Source: Gemmatimonadota bacterium (lineage in GTDB: Bacteria; Gemmatimonadota; Gemmatimonadetes; Palauibacterales; KS3-K002). From it: a stretch of 44,537 nucleotides of DNA. How positions within the stretch are numbered: the first letter of the stretch is position 1; the number at the start of each line of letters is the position of its first letter. The translations under genes and the position numbers were made by a program. The stretch spans positions 3,385,296 to 3,429,832 of the forward strand of contig CP070815.1 of assembly GCA_020344215.1 (NCBI GenBank), written 5' to 3'. Positions 34,662-43,121 of this stretch are shown here, one piece after another. The notes under the pieces were generated by a model, which was not told the origin of the DNA, did no database searches, and saw nothing but the letters and a program-made list of their open reading frames with translations.

Positions 34662-35639
34662 ATGACTGACACGGGCGAGACTCCCTCGGGAACTCTCGGC
34701 TCAGCTGCGCCGGCTACGCCGGGCCGCGCGGATGTACTGGCGGCATTCGCCGCCATCTACGTGATCTGGGGCTCTACCTACCTGGCCATTCGCTTTGCCG
34801 TTGAAACGCTGCCGCCCTTTCTCATGACCGGTGTGCGCTTCGTGACTGCCGGGCTCCTCATGTACGGGTGGACGCGCCTGCGGCGTGCGCCGCGCCCCGC
34901 GCGGTCCTACTGGGCTGCGGCGGCGATGGTCGGGACGCTGATGCTGGTGATCGGCGTTGGCGGCGTCGCCTGGGCCGAGCAACGGGTGCCTTCAGGCGCG
35001 GCGGCGCTGATCGTGGGTGTCGGGCCGCTCTGGATGGTGCTCATCGACTGGCTGTTTTACGGTGGCGAGGCCCCGGACCTCAAGGTCCTCGTGGGGATCC
35101 TCCTGGGGTTCGCCGGCGTGGCCATACTGGTGGGGCCTGAGCAGTTCGCCGGCGCCGGTCGGATCGATCTGGCAGGAGCAGGGGCGATCCTCCTGGGGAC
35201 GGTGACCTGGTCGTTCGGCTCGCTTTACACCCGCAGAGGCCACCTGCCGGCGTCTCCGGTGCAGGCGATCGGCATGGAGATGCTGGCCGGCGGACTCATA
35301 CTCATGGCGGTGGCCACGGCGTTCGGGGAATGGTCCGCCCTGAGCGCGAGGGATGTATCGCTCCGCTCGCTGCTCTCGCTCGGCTATCTGATCGTCTTCG
35401 GTTCGATCATCGCCTTGAGCGCCTACCTCTGGCTACTCAAGGTCTCGACTCCCGCTCGCGTCATCACCCACGCCTACGTCAACCCGGTCGTCGCCGTCTT
35501 CCTCGGCTGGGCGCTCGCCGCCGAGCCGCTTACCCCGCGCGTGCTCGCTGCCAGCGCTGTGATCATTGCCGGCGTCTTGGTCATCGTGACGCGGCGTGAG
35601 GCGCGGAAGGCACCGGCTGTGGAGATAGAGCACGGGTAG
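34662..35639 (+). CDS. EamA/DMT-family transporter (YedA/RhaT type)
   Basis: A 325-residue inner-membrane protein with ten hydrophobic helices and the two EamA repeats. The start of repeat one is AAIYVIWGSTYLAIRFAVETLPPFLMTGVRF; repeat two ends KVSTPARVITHAYVNPVVAVFLGWALAAEPLT, close to YedA-like exporters. It probably exports amino acids or other metabolites; the substrate cannot be told. No clear ribosome-binding site precedes the ATG. The stop codon directly abuts the left heptad repeat at 35640. Confidence 0.9.
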   Translation: MTDTGETPSGTLGSAAPATPGRADVLAAFAAIYVIWGSTYLAIRFAVETLPPFLMTGVRFVTAGLLMYGWTRLRRAPRPARSYWAAAAMVGTLMLVIGVGGVAWAEQRVPSGAAALIVGVGPLWMVLIDWLFYGGEAPDLKVLVGILLGFAGVAILVGPEQFAGAGRIDLAGAGAILLGTVTWSFGSLYTRRGHLPASPVQAIGMEMLAGGLILMAVATAFGEWSALSARDVSLRSLLSLGYLIVFGSIIALSAYLWLLKVSTPARVITHAYVNPVVAVFLGWALAAEPLTPRVLAASAVIIAGVLVIVTRREARKAPAVEIEHG

Positions 35640-35676
35640 GTCGGTGGTCGGTGGGCCGGTGGTCGGTGGTCGGTGT
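35640..35676. repeat. Left heptad repeat arm of four-helix-bundle module
   Basis: Directly after the DMT stop codon come heptads GGTCGGT, GGTCGGT, then GGGCCGGT, GGTCGGT, GGTCGGT. The segment 35654-35675 (22 bases) is the exact reverse complement of 36167-36188. Just before the gene start, 35768-35777 and its surroundings (ACAACCGATCACCG) hold two further heptads in the opposite orientation (GGTGATC and GGTTGTC when read in reverse). Confidence 0.85.
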
Positions 35677-35777
35677 CTCGTGAAGCACGGCGTGATGACG
35701 GTTTGGTGATTGGCGCGTCGTAATCCTGAGTGGCTTGCGCTGAGAGCGATTAGCGATCTGACAACCGATCACCGCTT

Positions 35778-36191
35778 ATGTCACGTCGCGCACAGAACTT
35801 TTGGGAGCTAGACGTATACGGGCAGGCGTTCGCCGTCGCTCAGACGATCTTCCAACTGAGCAAGACGTTCCCGAAAGAGGAATCCTACTCCCTGACTGAC
35901 CAGATTCGTCGCGCCTCCAGGTCGGTTGGGGCGCACATTGCCGAAGCTTGGGGCAACCGGCGATACAAGCGCTACTTCGTGAGAACGCTAGCTGGCGCGG
36001 ATTCCGAACAGCTTGAAGTCCAGCACTGGGTTCGGACGGCAGCCGCCTGCGGGTACTTGAGCCGCGATCAGGAGGACGAGCTGTCGGCCAAGCTTGCTAG
36101 CATCGGTCGCATGCTACAGACGATGATGGATAAGGCCCACCTGTTCTGCCGTCCTAACGCAGCGACCACCGACCACCGACCACCGGCCTAG
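35778..36191 (+). CDS. Four-helix-bundle protein (23S rRNA IVP / S23 type)
   Basis: A 137-residue protein of the family first seen as intervening-sequence proteins in 23S rRNA genes and related to the Avd proteins of diversity-generating retroelements. Hallmarks are FWELDVYGQAFAVAQTIFQLSKTFPKEE, YSLTDQIRRASRSVGAHIAEAWGNR and SEQLEVQHWVRTAAACGYL. The helices end near residue 122. The last residues, TTDHRPPA, and the stop are encoded by the right heptad repeat, so repeat sequence has become coding. No reverse transcriptase or rRNA lies near. The ATG at 35778 has no clear ribosome-binding site. Family certain; function unknown, probably nucleic-acid binding. Confidence 0.93.
   Translation: MSRRAQNFWELDVYGQAFAVAQTIFQLSKTFPKEESYSLTDQIRRASRSVGAHIAEAWGNRRYKRYFVRTLAGADSEQLEVQHWVRTAAACGYLSRDQEDELSAKLASIGRMLQTMMDKAHLFCRPNAATTDHRPPA
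36163..36188. repeat. Right heptad repeat arm of four-helix-bundle module
   Basis: Three heptads of CGACCAC type followed by CGGCC. Bases 36167-36188 are the exact reverse complement of 35654-35675. The arm overlaps the last codons of the four-helix-bundle gene and touches the stop codon of the convergent nhaC gene. The two stops share the palindrome CTAG at 36188-36191. Confidence 0.85.
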
Positions 36192-37591
36192 CTTCCCGGC
36201 AGTGTCTCGTCCTCCCTCACCCGCGGCGCGATCGAGATCCCGGTGAAGCCGTAGAAGATCGCGAACAAGAACCCCGTGTAATTCATCACCGCCCATGGCA
36301 GGTAGCTCAGTGTCGAGACGTCGAGGGTGGCAGCCATGAAGACGCCGGCGGCCGACCAGGGGATGAGCGGAACGACCACCGTGCCGCTGTCCTCCAGCGT
36401 TCGGGAGAGGTTCTTCGCCGCCAGGTTGCGCTGCCGGTAGGCGGGCGCGAAGAGCTCGCCCGGCAGCAGGATGGTCAGGTAACTGGATCCGGTGATGAGC
36501 GCGGTGAACACCGTCGAGCTGACCGTCGCCGCGACGAGCTGGCCGGTGGTACGGGTGAGCCGCATCAGGGCGCCAAGCGCGACGTCCAGCATGCCCGCTC
36601 GGTTGGCAACCCCGGCGAACGAGAAGGCGGCGAAGACGATGAGCGTGACCTCCATCATCGGGCCCATGCCGCCACGCGAGAGCAGGCCGTCCACCGCAGG
36701 GTCGCCGGTGTCGGCGACGTAGCCGCTCACCGCTGCCTCCGCCACGTCGCCCAGCGACTCGCCTTGGAAGATGATCGCTAGGGCGCCAGCCAGCGCTGAG
36801 GCCAGGAGGATCCCGGGTATCGTGGGGCGCTGGCGGATCGCGAAGTAGAGGACGACCGGCAAAGGCAGCAGCGCCCAGGGGGTCATCACGAACGCATTCC
36901 CCAGCGTGTCGAGGATGGCGGCGACCCGCTCGGGCGATGCGGCGGTCTGGCCCCGCAGCCCTACTATCAGGTAGACCAGCAGGCCGAGCGTCCAGGCCGG
37001 CACCGTGGTCCAGAGCATGTGGCGGATGTGGTCGAACAGGTTCGACTGGGCGGCGACCGGCGCCAGGTTGGTGGTGTCCGAGAACGGCGAGAGCTTGTCG
37101 CCGAAGTAGGCGCCGGCGACGACGGCGCCAGCCGCGGCTCCCAGCGGCACGCCGAGGCCGCCGGCCACCCCAATCAGCGCGATGCCTATCGTGCCCACGG
37201 TTCCCCAGGACGTGCCGGTGAATAGCGACACGAAGGAACAGAGTACGCACGCTGTGACGAGGAAGAAGCGCGGCGAGATTGTGTGTAGCCCCAGCCTCAG
37301 CAGGAGCGGAATGGTCCCGGCGGCGATCCAGGTACTGATCAGCGCGCCGACGCAGACCAGGATCAGCGCCGCCGGCAGCGCTTTGGCGATCCCTTCGATG
37401 ATCCCGGCCTGCAACTCCGCCCAGGTGTAGCCCAATCGGACGGCGACCAACCCGGCCACAGCCGCCGCCGCGATCAGCAGCACCTCGATGCGTAGCCGGT
37501 AGACGCCGTAGCCGAGCCCCAGCAGCACCGCCATCACTACGAACGGCAGGAACGCCTCGAACGCCGTGGGGCGTCGTCGCTCGTCGCTCAT
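36188..37591 (-). CDS. nhaC: Na+/H+ antiporter, NhaC family
   Basis: A 467-residue inner-membrane protein with about 11-12 hydrophobic segments. The NhaC signature is clear: FTGTSWGTVGTIGIALIG and GAYFGDKLSPFSDTTNLAP, then GMGPMMEVTLIVFAAFSFAGV and LITGSSYLTILLPGELFAP. It exchanges Na+ for H+ to keep the cytoplasm low in sodium and near neutral. The ATG at 37591 is preferred; the longer in-frame version starts with Arg-rich non-family residues. It lies divergent to a second, CPA1-type antiporter. Its stop shares CTAG with the convergent four-helix-bundle gene. Confidence 0.93.
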   Translation of the reverse strand: MSDERRRPTAFEAFLPFVVMAVLLGLGYGVYRLRIEVLLIAAAAVAGLVAVRLGYTWAELQAGIIEGIAKALPAALILVCVGALISTWIAAGTIPLLLRLGLHTISPRFFLVTACVLCSFVSLFTGTSWGTVGTIGIALIGVAGGLGVPLGAAAGAVVAGAYFGDKLSPFSDTTNLAPVAAQSNLFDHIRHMLWTTVPAWTLGLLVYLIVGLRGQTAASPERVAAILDTLGNAFVMTPWALLPLPVVLYFAIRQRPTIPGILLASALAGALAIIFQGESLGDVAEAAVSGYVADTGDPAVDGLLSRGGMGPMMEVTLIVFAAFSFAGVANRAGMLDVALGALMRLTRTTGQLVAATVSSTVFTALITGSSYLTILLPGELFAPAYRQRNLAAKNLSRTLEDSGTVVVPLIPWSAAGVFMAATLDVSTLSYLPWAVMNYTGFLFAIFYGFTGISIAPRVREDETLPGS

Positions 37592-37818
37592 CACCCGTGT
37601 CGGATCGAGTGAGCCTGGGCGGGCGCCGTCGGCCGCTTGCCGCTCAGCAGCAGGTCGACCCGATAGGTGCGACCTCCGACTTCTCGGCCCATCCACCCGG
37701 CTCCGGTCACTCGGGCCCGGCGCTGGCGCGCTCGGCGGCGACGCGGGGCCTCGACGGTGATCTTATCGCCGCATTGCCTGTGGGTACTCTCTCGGCGGAT
37801 CGCGAGATTGCCGTCCAT
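37591..37818 (-). CDS. Possible small basic protein upstream of nhaC
   Basis: A 75-codon frame whose stop overlaps the nhaC start as TGATGA, an arrangement typical of coupled genes. The product is very Arg-rich (RRRRARQRRAR) with a C-terminal MGREVGGRTYRVDLLLSGKR. No convincing ribosome-binding site precedes its ATG and I see no family. It may be a chance frame in GC-rich leader DNA. The rest of 37592-37898, the divergent intergenic region of the two antiporters, shows no other feature I can support. Confidence 0.2.
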   Translation of the reverse strand: MDGNLAIRRESTHRQCGDKITVEAPRRRRARQRRARVTGAGWMGREVGGRTYRVDLLLSGKRPTAPAQAHSIRHG

Positions 37819-37898
37819 GCGCCTGCGATGCTACAGTCCGGCTGGCGGCCGGCGCAAGTGATGGCGCCCTCTCGGCTACCCTGATACCCTGGCGACCC

Positions 37899-39506
37899 AT
37901 GTCCGAGACCGTCCTGTTGGTCGAGTTGCTCGTGGTCGCGATCGTCGTCGCGATCGTGGTCAAGTTCGTGCGCCTGCCCTACACGATCGCCCTTGTCCTG
38001 GCGGGCGTGTTCGTCGGCCTGTTGCCCGAAGTGCCGGCCTTCCCCGTCGATCCCAGCCTGTGGCTCCTGCTCTTCCTGCCGCCGCTGCTCTTCGAGGGGA
38101 CGATCAACATGGACCTCGAGCTGCTCAAGCGATACGCGACGCCCGTCGGGCTCCTGGCGCTCCTGGGCACGCTCGCCTCGGCGGCTCTGCTGGCCACCGC
38201 CTTCCACCTGGGGTTCAGGCTTCCGGTCCCCCTCGCCACGCTGCTGGGTGTCATGTTGAGCCCGACCGACCCGGTGTCGGTACTGGCCACCTTTAAGGAG
38301 CACGGCGTCGCGCGCGGGCTCCAGACGATCGTCGAGGGCGAGTCGGTGTTCAACGACGGCGTGGCCGTCGTCCTCTTCATCATCGTCCTCGGTTGGGCCC
38401 ACGGTGGCACGGTCACCATTGCCGAGGGGATTATCGAGTTCATCAAGGTGGTCGCCGGCGGTGCGCTGGTCGGCCTCATCCTCGGCTACCTCACCCACCG
38501 CCTCTACTCGGTGATCGACGACAACCTGATCGAGGTCGGGCTGTCGCTCGCCCTGGCGTACGGGGCCTATCTCGTCGCCGAGCGGCTCGAGGTCTCCGGC
38601 GTTATCGCCGTGGTCGTCGCCGGCCTCATCATAGGCAACTACGGCCGCATCTTCTCGATGAGCCCGAGCACGCGCCTCAGCCTGACCCACTTCTGGGAAG
38701 TTGCGGCGTTCTTGATCAACGGTATGCTCTTTCTGTTGATTGGGCTCACGGTAGAGCGCGGCGGCCTCTTCGGTTACGCGAGCCAGATCGGGCTCGTCTA
38801 CGTCGCGATGGTCGTCGGCCGCGCCGTGGTCGTCTACGCGATCCTCGGGCTCTACCAGATTCTGGCAGGACACCGGCTGCCTGACGGTTGGATCCATGTG
38901 GTCAACTGGGGTGGCCTGCGCGGCAGCATCCCGGTGGCGCTCGCCCTGGGTCTGCCGGCCGCGTTGTCCCAGGCCGATCAGTTGAGGGCGATTGCGCTGG
39001 GCGCCGTCTTCCTCTCGCTAGTCGTTCAGGGACTGACGCTGAAGCCGTTGCTGCGCCGTCTGGGCCTGGCGCGTCGATCGCAGGTGCAAGAGGAGTTCGA
39101 GCGGGCGCAGGGGCAGGCGATCGCCGCCAGGGCGGCGCTCAACGAGCTGGAATGGCTGCACGGCCGCGGTGAGATCTCCGACTCGCTTTACCGCAAGCTG
39201 AACCGCTACTTCGAGGCGGTACGCCAGGAGAACGCTTCGGCGCTGGCGAGCATGACCGACGACCACGGCGCCGTTCGGCGACGACAGCTGGGGCGTGTGA
39301 GCATGCAGCTGTTTGCCGCCGAGCGGACCGCGCTGGACGAGGCGTTGCGACGCGGCCTGCTGAGCGAAGAGGTGTGGCGCGAGCTCAAGCGCGAGGTGGA
39401 TGCCCGGCTGGTCGAGGGTGAGGAGGCCGGCTGGGAGCGGCTCTGGCAAGAGGAGCATGTCGATCTGGACGAGACGTGGCCTCCTGAGGATCGGGAGGCG
39501 CGCTGA
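37899..39506 (+). CDS. Na+/H+ antiporter, CPA1 (NhaP-like) family
   Basis: A 535-residue protein. The membrane part (about 1-380) has LLFLPPLLFEGTINMDLE, MLSPTDPVSVLATFKEHG and EGESVFNDGVAVVLF, the last holding the Asn-Asp pair typical of electroneutral CPA1 exchangers, then NWGGLRGSIPVALALGLP. A hydrophilic, helical C-terminal domain of about 150 residues follows, probably cytoplasmic and regulatory. It extrudes Na+ in exchange for H+. No ribosome-binding site precedes the ATG, so the message may be leaderless or poorly translated. It pairs with the divergent nhaC gene. Confidence 0.93.
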   Translation: MSETVLLVELLVVAIVVAIVVKFVRLPYTIALVLAGVFVGLLPEVPAFPVDPSLWLLLFLPPLLFEGTINMDLELLKRYATPVGLLALLGTLASAALLATAFHLGFRLPVPLATLLGVMLSPTDPVSVLATFKEHGVARGLQTIVEGESVFNDGVAVVLFIIVLGWAHGGTVTIAEGIIEFIKVVAGGALVGLILGYLTHRLYSVIDDNLIEVGLSLALAYGAYLVAERLEVSGVIAVVVAGLIIGNYGRIFSMSPSTRLSLTHFWEVAAFLINGMLFLLIGLTVERGGLFGYASQIGLVYVAMVVGRAVVVYAILGLYQILAGHRLPDGWIHVVNWGGLRGSIPVALALGLPAALSQADQLRAIALGAVFLSLVVQGLTLKPLLRRLGLARRSQVQEEFERAQGQAIAARAALNELEWLHGRGEISDSLYRKLNRYFEAVRQENASALASMTDDHGAVRRRQLGRVSMQLFAAERTALDEALRRGLLSEEVWRELKREVDARLVEGEEAGWERLWQEEHVDLDETWPPEDREAR

Positions 39507-39527
39507 AAACGCGCGGAGGACTACGCG

Positions 39528-39794
39528 ATGGCTGAGAGAAGACGCAGGTTCCTACGCTGGCTGCTGCCGAAGTTGATCATCTTCGCGGTCGGCGTGGCGC
39601 TCGGTTACTACGCACGCGACCGGCAAGAGACCAACTTCCAGGAGCTGTACGAGCAGACGCGCACCGAGTTGGAGGAGCTGAAGGAAAGGGGCGAGGACGT
39701 GGTGGACGCGGCCACCCGGGCCGGTGAGGCGATGAAGGCCGCCGCCGACAGCACGAAGGCGGCGGTGGAGGAGATTGGCGGGGAGGGCAACTAG
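39528..39794 (+). CDS. Small membrane-anchored coiled-coil protein
   Basis: An 88-residue protein: basic N-terminus (AERRRRFLRW), one transmembrane helix (about 12-28, LLPKLIIFAVGVALGYYA), then a charged Glu/Lys/Ala-rich helix likely to form a coiled coil. It resembles YtxH-like stress proteins in plan only; I do not recognise a family. GCGGAGGA seven bases before the ATG supports it. It follows the CPA1 antiporter by 21 bases and is probably co-transcribed. Confidence 0.7.
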   Translation: MAERRRRFLRWLLPKLIIFAVGVALGYYARDRQETNFQELYEQTRTELEELKERGEDVVDAATRAGEAMKAAADSTKAAVEEIGGEGN

Positions 39795-39801
39795 CCCTCA
39801 C

Positions 39802-40659
39802 CTAGGTGAGCAGTATCAGCGCCGCGGTGCCCGCAGCGACTAGGAAGAGAAGCCAGGAGAGCACCCGTGGGCTGCCTGCCGCTTGGCGGCCCAGCGTGAT
39901 AGCGTCCGGCACGACGCCGCGGACCGGCGTGAGTTCGTTCTCTTGAACGATGTCTTCCGCCGTCGCCACGCGCCGCACGAATGTGAACTGGTACCTGCCG
40001 ATCTGGATCGTATCGCCGACCTGGAGCTTGTAAGGCTCGCCGACCTTCCGGCCGTTGACCTTGGTGGCGGTACGGCCGAGATCGCGGAGCAGATACTGCC
40101 CGCGGTTAAAGGTTATCTCCGCGTGCAGCCGCGAGATCTTCCTGTCCGGGATGATGAGGTCGCAGCGCTTCTCGCGCCCGATCCTGAAGCTCGAGCGACC
40201 GATGATATAGGACTGATTGTTGTCGAGCCGGCGCAGTACTGCGACCACCCGGCGCTCCTCCTCGGGCGGCGTGATGCGCCGCATTAGCTCCGGAGCTACC
40301 GCGGCCGTACCTCCGTTCGATTGAACGGCCGTCTGCGCAACCGCCGCTGGGACCGGAGCGTCTATCTTGACTGTTGCTTCACCGCCGTCGTCGACGAACA
40401 CGAGCAACGAGCCGTTGACGGATAGCCGGTCGCCGTTGAAGAGCGGGATCGGCTCGTGCCCCAACGGGCGACCGTTGATCGCGACGTTACCGGCGTCCTG
40501 CGCAGCCCAGACGAACGCGCCGAAGCCCTCGACGCTGATCGCGACGGGATACTCGCCGTCGAGCCCTGGGAGTCGGATAGTGGCACGGTGATCCGAGCCG
40601 ACGAAGTTGTCCCCGTCCTTCAGCCTGTAAAGTCGCTGCTGGAACTCTATGAACGGCAC
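39802..40659 (-). CDS. FHA-domain protein with C-terminal membrane anchor
   Basis: A 285-residue protein. A first FHA-like region (about 1-100, LKDGDNFVGS and NVAINGRPL) lacks the Ser-x-x-His core. The second (about 140-240) is complete: SFRIGREKRCDLIIPDRKISRLHAEITF and KVNGRKVGEPYKLQVGDTIQIG. It should bind phosphothreonine peptides. A hydrophobic helix at the very end (VLSWLLFLVAAGTAALILL) would tail-anchor it to the inner membrane. The GTG at 40659 is chosen because GGGGAG lies nine bases upstream and the FHA region begins right there. No kinase gene is nearby; the divergent pilin operon may be functionally related. Confidence 0.82.
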   Translation of the reverse strand: MPFIEFQQRLYRLKDGDNFVGSDHRATIRLPGLDGEYPVAISVEGFGAFVWAAQDAGNVAINGRPLGHEPIPLFNGDRLSVNGSLLVFVDDGGEATVKIDAPVPAAVAQTAVQSNGGTAAVAPELMRRITPPEEERRVVAVLRRLDNNQSYIIGRSSFRIGREKRCDLIIPDRKISRLHAEITFNRGQYLLRDLGRTATKVNGRKVGEPYKLQVGDTIQIGRYQFTFVRRVATAEDIVQENELTPVRGVVPDAITLGRQAAGSPRVLSWLLFLVAAGTAALILLT

Positions 40660-40863
40660 TGCTGACGTCTCCCCTGGCGGGATGATCGGCGGGAGGTCCG
40701 GTGGGCCGGGGGCTATCACCCAAGCGTTAGATGCACCGGTGCCGGGCACCGTTAAGTCGATCCCCTGCAAAGTAAGGGCCGCAGCTGGCGGTCGGCCTAA
40801 GGATTTGCCGCGCACGGGCTTGCGGGGTCGGCCCTTGGGAACCCGTGGCCCCGGCTCTCGCGT

Positions 40864-40883
40864 ATTGCAACGCTGTTTGCAAT
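40864..40883. promoter_or_regulatory. Palindrome in the FHA-pilin intergenic region
   Basis: ATTGCAA (40864-40870) and TTGCAAT (40877-40883) are perfect inverted repeats with a 6-base spacer, an operator-like site. It is in the roughly 490-base divergent region (40660-41149) between the FHA gene and the pilin operon. I see no gene, tRNA or convincing promoter in the rest of that region. Confidence 0.45.
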
Positions 40884-41149
40884 GGCCAAGATAACACGCA
40901 GCCCGCAGTTGACCGGGCCGCGCAACGCCCGCATCTTGAGCAGTGACTCCCCCAGCTGTGTCCCGCGGCGCTGTTCCGTCACACTCGAGCTGCCGCCTTA
41001 GGGCTTAAAGGTTAGCCGGCTGGGATCTTCCCGCCGAGCGGTCGTGGTGGCCGCACCAGCGCCTTCCCCCCGGCGTGGGGCAGGCGTCGGTGTCGTTTTG
41101 TATCAACGGGATGGGTAATTAGGCCGGAGAGCGTCGCTTGGTAGCGCCA

Positions 41150-41749
41150 ATGCCGCGAAACAGGCTGGGCTTCTCCCTCGTCGAGACGATTGTCGTCCTG
41201 CTGCTCCTGGCGGTAGTGGCGTCGGTCGCGGTGCCACGCGCCCTCAAGCCCAGCCCCGCCCGACAGGTCGAGCTCGCCGCGCTGGCGCTGAGCCGCGATC
41301 TCGCACTGCTCCGCATGCGGGCGATAGCGGCGAAGCGGCAAGTCCGCGTTCGATTCTATACTTCGCAGGACTTCTACACTGCCTTCATGGACACCACCGT
41401 GCTGCGGTCCGCCTCCATCACAGAGACGGCCGGGGAGGTGAATGCGAGCCAACTGTTGGCTCGCGGTTCCAGCGCGGGGCTACCGGGCGTGCAGCTGCCG
41501 CGCGGCGTCGAGTTCGGGACCGGCATCGCGACGAGCGGTCCGTCGGGCTACGAGGCCTCGGGGGCTATCGTGCTCGCGAACGGCGACTACGTGGACTTCG
41601 ACTCGCGTGGCATGGTGATGCCGGCCGGAGCGGGCGGCGTGGTCTACTTGACTCACGGGGATTACCCGGCGGCGGTGGCGGCGGTAACGATCACGGGCGC
41701 CAGCGCGTTCCGCACCTGGGTCTTGCGCAGCGGCGAGTGGACGAAATGA
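41150..41749 (+). CDS. GspH/FimT-type minor prepilin
   Basis: A 199-residue prepilin. The class III signal reads NRLG then FSLVETIVVLLLLAVVASVAVP, with Glu at +5, so cleavage by prepilin peptidase follows the Gly at residue 7. A globular domain of GspH/FimT type follows. These minor pilins prime assembly of type IV pili or type II secretion pseudopili. ATG 41150 is chosen; an upstream TTG adds four residues only. The stop overlaps the next start as ATGA. Confidence 0.85.
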   Translation: MPRNRLGFSLVETIVVLLLLAVVASVAVPRALKPSPARQVELAALALSRDLALLRMRAIAAKRQVRVRFYTSQDFYTAFMDTTVLRSASITETAGEVNASQLLARGSSAGLPGVQLPRGVEFGTGIATSGPSGYEASGAIVLANGDYVDFDSRGMVMPAGAGGVVYLTHGDYPAAVAAVTITGASAFRTWVLRSGEWTK

Positions 41750-42156
41750 GACGGGTCCAGATTATCGCAGCGTCGGAACTCGGGATGGGCATAGTGTCCG
41801 TGTTGGTCGCCATCGTGCTATTGGCGATCGGCGTCGTCGCGATATCCGCTTCGAGCGCCTTCATGGCGTCGCTGCAGACGGACGCGTCGGAGCGGGCGCG
41901 CGCGACGGCGATCGCCGTGACCTACATGGAAGAGGTCAAGATGCGGGTCCCCTCCACTCTGGCCTCTGAGGATACGGTGAATGTGGACGTGACGGGCGCC
42001 GTGGACGCGAACGGCCCCTTCCTTCGGATCCTGACCGTGGTCCCGGAGCCCAGCGCTCCCGCGGCCCTAAGGGCCTCGGTGGAAGTACTGTACCCGTCCG
42101 GGCTGGGACGGACCGGGACCGTGCGGATGGTAACGGTCATCTACTCGGGGAACTAG
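41746..42156 (+). CDS. PilV-like minor pilin with atypical cleavage region
   Basis: A 136-residue protein. It has a hydrophobic N-terminal helix (ELGMGIVSVLVAIVLLAIGVV) and a short domain in which ATAIAVTYMEEVKMRV resembles PilV proteins. Processing after the Gly at residue 13 leaves Ser, not Glu, at +5; no alternative Gly gives a Glu. The position between fimT-like and pilW-like genes, with ATGA overlap, is that of pilV. It is probably a minor pilin, though self-assembly through the usual Glu5 contact is doubtful. Confidence 0.7.
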   Translation: MRRVQIIAASELGMGIVSVLVAIVLLAIGVVAISASSAFMASLQTDASERARATAIAVTYMEEVKMRVPSTLASEDTVNVDVTGAVDANGPFLRILTVVPEPSAPAALRASVEVLYPSGLGRTGTVRMVTVIYSGN

Positions 42157-42158
42157 GC

Positions 42159-43091
42159 GTGCGTGGACGACGCGGCTTCTCGCTGGTCGAGCTGATCATC
42201 GCGCTGACGCTGGGCGTCATCGTGCTCGGTGCGGCGATGGGTTACCTGTTCAGGGAGATGCGTACGCTGGCCGGCAGCGAGATCCGCCAGAGCCTGGGCC
42301 GCAACGGCCGCTACATAGGTGTCTCGTTACGGCACGACATTCAGAAGGCCGGTATCGAGATCGAGAGCGCCAACGATTTCGGTACGGTAAAGACGTGGCC
42401 CGGTGACTACGGCGATACGCTCGTCATCCTGTACGTGCCATATCAGCCGAGCCCGGCTCCGCTGCATCCGCTCGTGCCCCCACCCGGCTCGGATGATCCG
42501 CTGACCGGGAACGGCACCTGCGGCTCGCGCTGCCTGGATCTCCTCAAGGGCCCGCTCGCGACGCTCGAGCTGGGGGGCCGGGACCTGGCGCGCTTGCAGG
42601 TGGGTACGGCGAGGCGACTGATACTGATCGAGGACCTGGTCGACGCTGCCGACAGCACGTTTCAGGTGACCTTCACCGACGCCGACCTCATCCTGAGGCA
42701 GACGGCGGGCTTGAGCGGCGGCTTGCAACTGACGCGCTCCGGCACATTCGTGCAGAAGCTCACCCCGATCGTCTACTACGTGGACGCGGAACAGCAGCTG
42801 CACCGCGCCGTGCGGATGAACCTGAACGGTTCGCCCGACGGTCACATCTTGGCCTACGGCGTGGAGCGGTTCGACGTGAAGCTGGTGTTCTTCGACGGCG
42901 ACGAGCTTGACCAGGCCAACCCGACGGACAGCGACGACTCGAACGACTACGACGACATCGTGGCCGTCAGGGTCTCGGTGACCGTCGTGGCTGATCGGGC
43001 CGATCCGCGCGTGAGGGGCGGTGAGCTTCTGAAACGGGACTACGAGTGGACGATATCGCCCCGCAACCTGCGGTACCAACGCAACCGCTAG
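42159..43091 (+). CDS. PilW-like minor pilin
   Basis: A 310-residue prepilin starting at GTG 42159: RGRRG then FSLVELIIALTLGVIVLGAAMGYLF, with Glu at +5. The globular part contains GRNGRYIGVSLRHDIQKAGIE, typical of PilW, two Cys in GNGTCGSRCLDLL, and a C-terminal ERFDVKLVFFDGDE. It should be a minor component of type IV pili needed for assembly or adhesion. Two bases separate it from the PilV-like stop. Confidence 0.82.
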   Translation: MRGRRGFSLVELIIALTLGVIVLGAAMGYLFREMRTLAGSEIRQSLGRNGRYIGVSLRHDIQKAGIEIESANDFGTVKTWPGDYGDTLVILYVPYQPSPAPLHPLVPPPGSDDPLTGNGTCGSRCLDLLKGPLATLELGGRDLARLQVGTARRLILIEDLVDAADSTFQVTFTDADLILRQTAGLSGGLQLTRSGTFVQKLTPIVYYVDAEQQLHRAVRMNLNGSPDGHILAYGVERFDVKLVFFDGDELDQANPTDSDDSNDYDDIVAVRVSVTVVADRADPRVRGGELLKRDYEWTISPRNLRYQRNR

Positions 43092-43121
43092 CCGGAGAAA
43101 GGATCAGGAGGCGCTCAGCTG

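Noticed and set aside
35778..36191. Diversity-generating retroelement accessory gene (avd)
   Set aside because: No reverse transcriptase, template repeat or variable repeat is nearby; the fold family is shared but the system is not.
41000..41090. tRNA-like fold before the pilin genes
   Set aside because: No cloverleaf with a T-loop GGTTCGA-type motif can be drawn.
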